Shown here: positions 63,489 through 64,000 of the stretch, piece by piece | How the letters are laid out: each line of letters opens with the position of its first letter | How positions within the stretch are numbered: the stretch's first letter is position 1 | Source: Bacteroides sp. | GTDB taxonomy: Bacteria > Bacteroidota > Bacteroidia > Bacteroidales > Bacteroidaceae | Direction of reading: 5' to 3' | Assembly: GCF_030151085.1 (NCBI RefSeq) | Contig: NZ_JASLER010000056.1 | Coordinates: 288,695 to 352,694, forward strand | Length of the DNA: 64,000 nt | Program-made: the position numbers and the translations under genes | The notes under the pieces: generated by a model | The model's database searches: none | What the model was told of the DNA's origin: nothing | The model's input: only the letters and a program-made list of their open reading frames with translations

Positions 63489-64000
63489 TATTTTCATCAG
63501 CTACCGTCGTGATGGAGCTTTTGAAACCGCCAGTCTCATAGCCGAGAAACTGCGAAACGCTGGTTACAAAGTCTTCCTGGATGTAGAATCGTTGCGTTCG
63601 GGCAAGTTCAATGAGCAATTGTATGCGGTTATTGAGCAGTGCACGGACTTTATATTAATACTTCCTAAAGATGGGCTGGAGCGGTGTGCCAATGAAGGGG
63701 ACTGGCTGCGTCTGGAAGTGCTTTGTGCCATGCAACATAACAAAAACATTATTCCCGTGATGTTGAACGGGTTTACATGGCCACAAGTAATGCCGGAAGA
63801 GCTGAAAGGATTGAATGAATATCAAAGCATTGCAGCCGGGGGACATGAATATTTCGATGCATCTATCGACCGCTTAAAACGTTATTTGAAAAGTAAACCC
63901 AACTCTTGGAGTACAAAGAAAATAAGATGGATAGCAATAATCGCTATTGCTGTTTGCGTTTGTATCGGAGCACTATATTATGGTTTCAGAACGAGTGCCA
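63472..64000 (+). CDS. Second TIR-domain protein with membrane segment (partial)
   Basis: 176 codons are visible; the C-terminus lies beyond the window. TIR domain at about 4-140 with NIFISYRRDG, KVFLDVESLRSGKF and DFILILPKDG. Glu82 in WLRLEV is in the catalytic-Glu position. A membrane segment follows at about 152-170 (WIAIIAIAVCVCIGALYY). The start overlaps the TPR gene by 17 bases, indicating coupling. It is not a close copy of the first TIR: it is of the SYRRDG type and base composition is more even. A second periplasmic domain is expected downstream. Confidence 0.88.
   Translation, partial: MIIAYNIFISYRRDGAFETASLIAEKLRNAGYKVFLDVESLRSGKFNEQLYAVIEQCTDFILILPKDGLERCANEGDWLRLEVLCAMQHNKNIIPVMLNGFTWPQVMPEELKGLNEYQSIAAGGHEYFDASIDRLKRYLKSKPNSWSTKKIRWIAIIAIAVCVCIGALYYGFRTSA

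Noticed and set aside
59797..64000. Known Thoeris or CBASS system
   Set aside because: No ThsA-like (SIR2-SLOG) effector, nucleotide cyclase or STING-type protein is present in the visible part.

Overview
The window is chromosomal DNA of a gut Bacteroides (order Bacteroidales). This rests on paired SusC/SusD genes, hybrid two-component systems (HTCS), many exported or lipoprotein glycoside hydrolases, repeated TAnnTTTG promoter boxes (the Bacteroides -7 element), and starts that mostly lack a Shine-Dalgarno sequence. The species cannot be fixed from sequence alone. No rRNA, tRNA, CRISPR array or insertion sequence was seen.

Positions 1-46510, all on the minus strand, hold a lipoprotein metalloprotease that runs off the window edge, followed by one very large polysaccharide utilisation locus (PUL). 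The PUL has two complete regulator/transporter modules. Module B is HTCS (42320-46510), SusC (38675-41971) and SusD (36677-38662). Module A is HTCS (8800-12930), SusC (5322-8597) and SusD (3251-5302). The enzymes between them are a GH105-GH43 fusion, a DUF2264/GH154 protein, a BNR-4 propeller, GH105, a double GH43, GH97, two GH51, GH127, GH2, GH43, an internally deleted GH43 and a beta-helix lipoprotein. A last GH43 lies after module A. The set fits arabinose-rich, glucuronate/rhamnose-capped type II arabinogalactan or a related pectic side chain. The substrate is inferred, not shown. Hairpins follow both susD genes, and internal promoters precede the GH2 and GH154 genes, so expression within the locus is probably graded.

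Positions 46631-54020, plus strand, hold hemW, an ECF sigma factor, a small lipoprotein, an unusually short anti-sigma factor, a TonB-dependent receptor with an STN domain, and a DUF4249 lipoprotein: a sigma-regulated uptake unit of unknown ligand. A small periplasmic protein follows; its promoter has a perfect FNR/CRP-type palindrome upstream.

Positions 54169-57657, minus strand, form an overlapping operon of a HU-like/winged-helix DNA-binding protein, a TPR sensor kinase and a LytTR response regulator. Its leader contains a 34-bp inverted repeat built from an iterated motif.

Positions 58098-64000, plus strand, hold an M48 metallopeptidase with a zinc ribbon, two small proteins (one with a zinc ribbon), and a compact TIR-TM / periplasmic TPR / TIR-TM cassette whose middle is strikingly AT-rich. 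The cassette continues past the window. It is the best candidate here for an undescribed system: two membrane-anchored TIR proteins around an exported TPR protein, perhaps coupling envelope sensing to cytosolic TIR activity.
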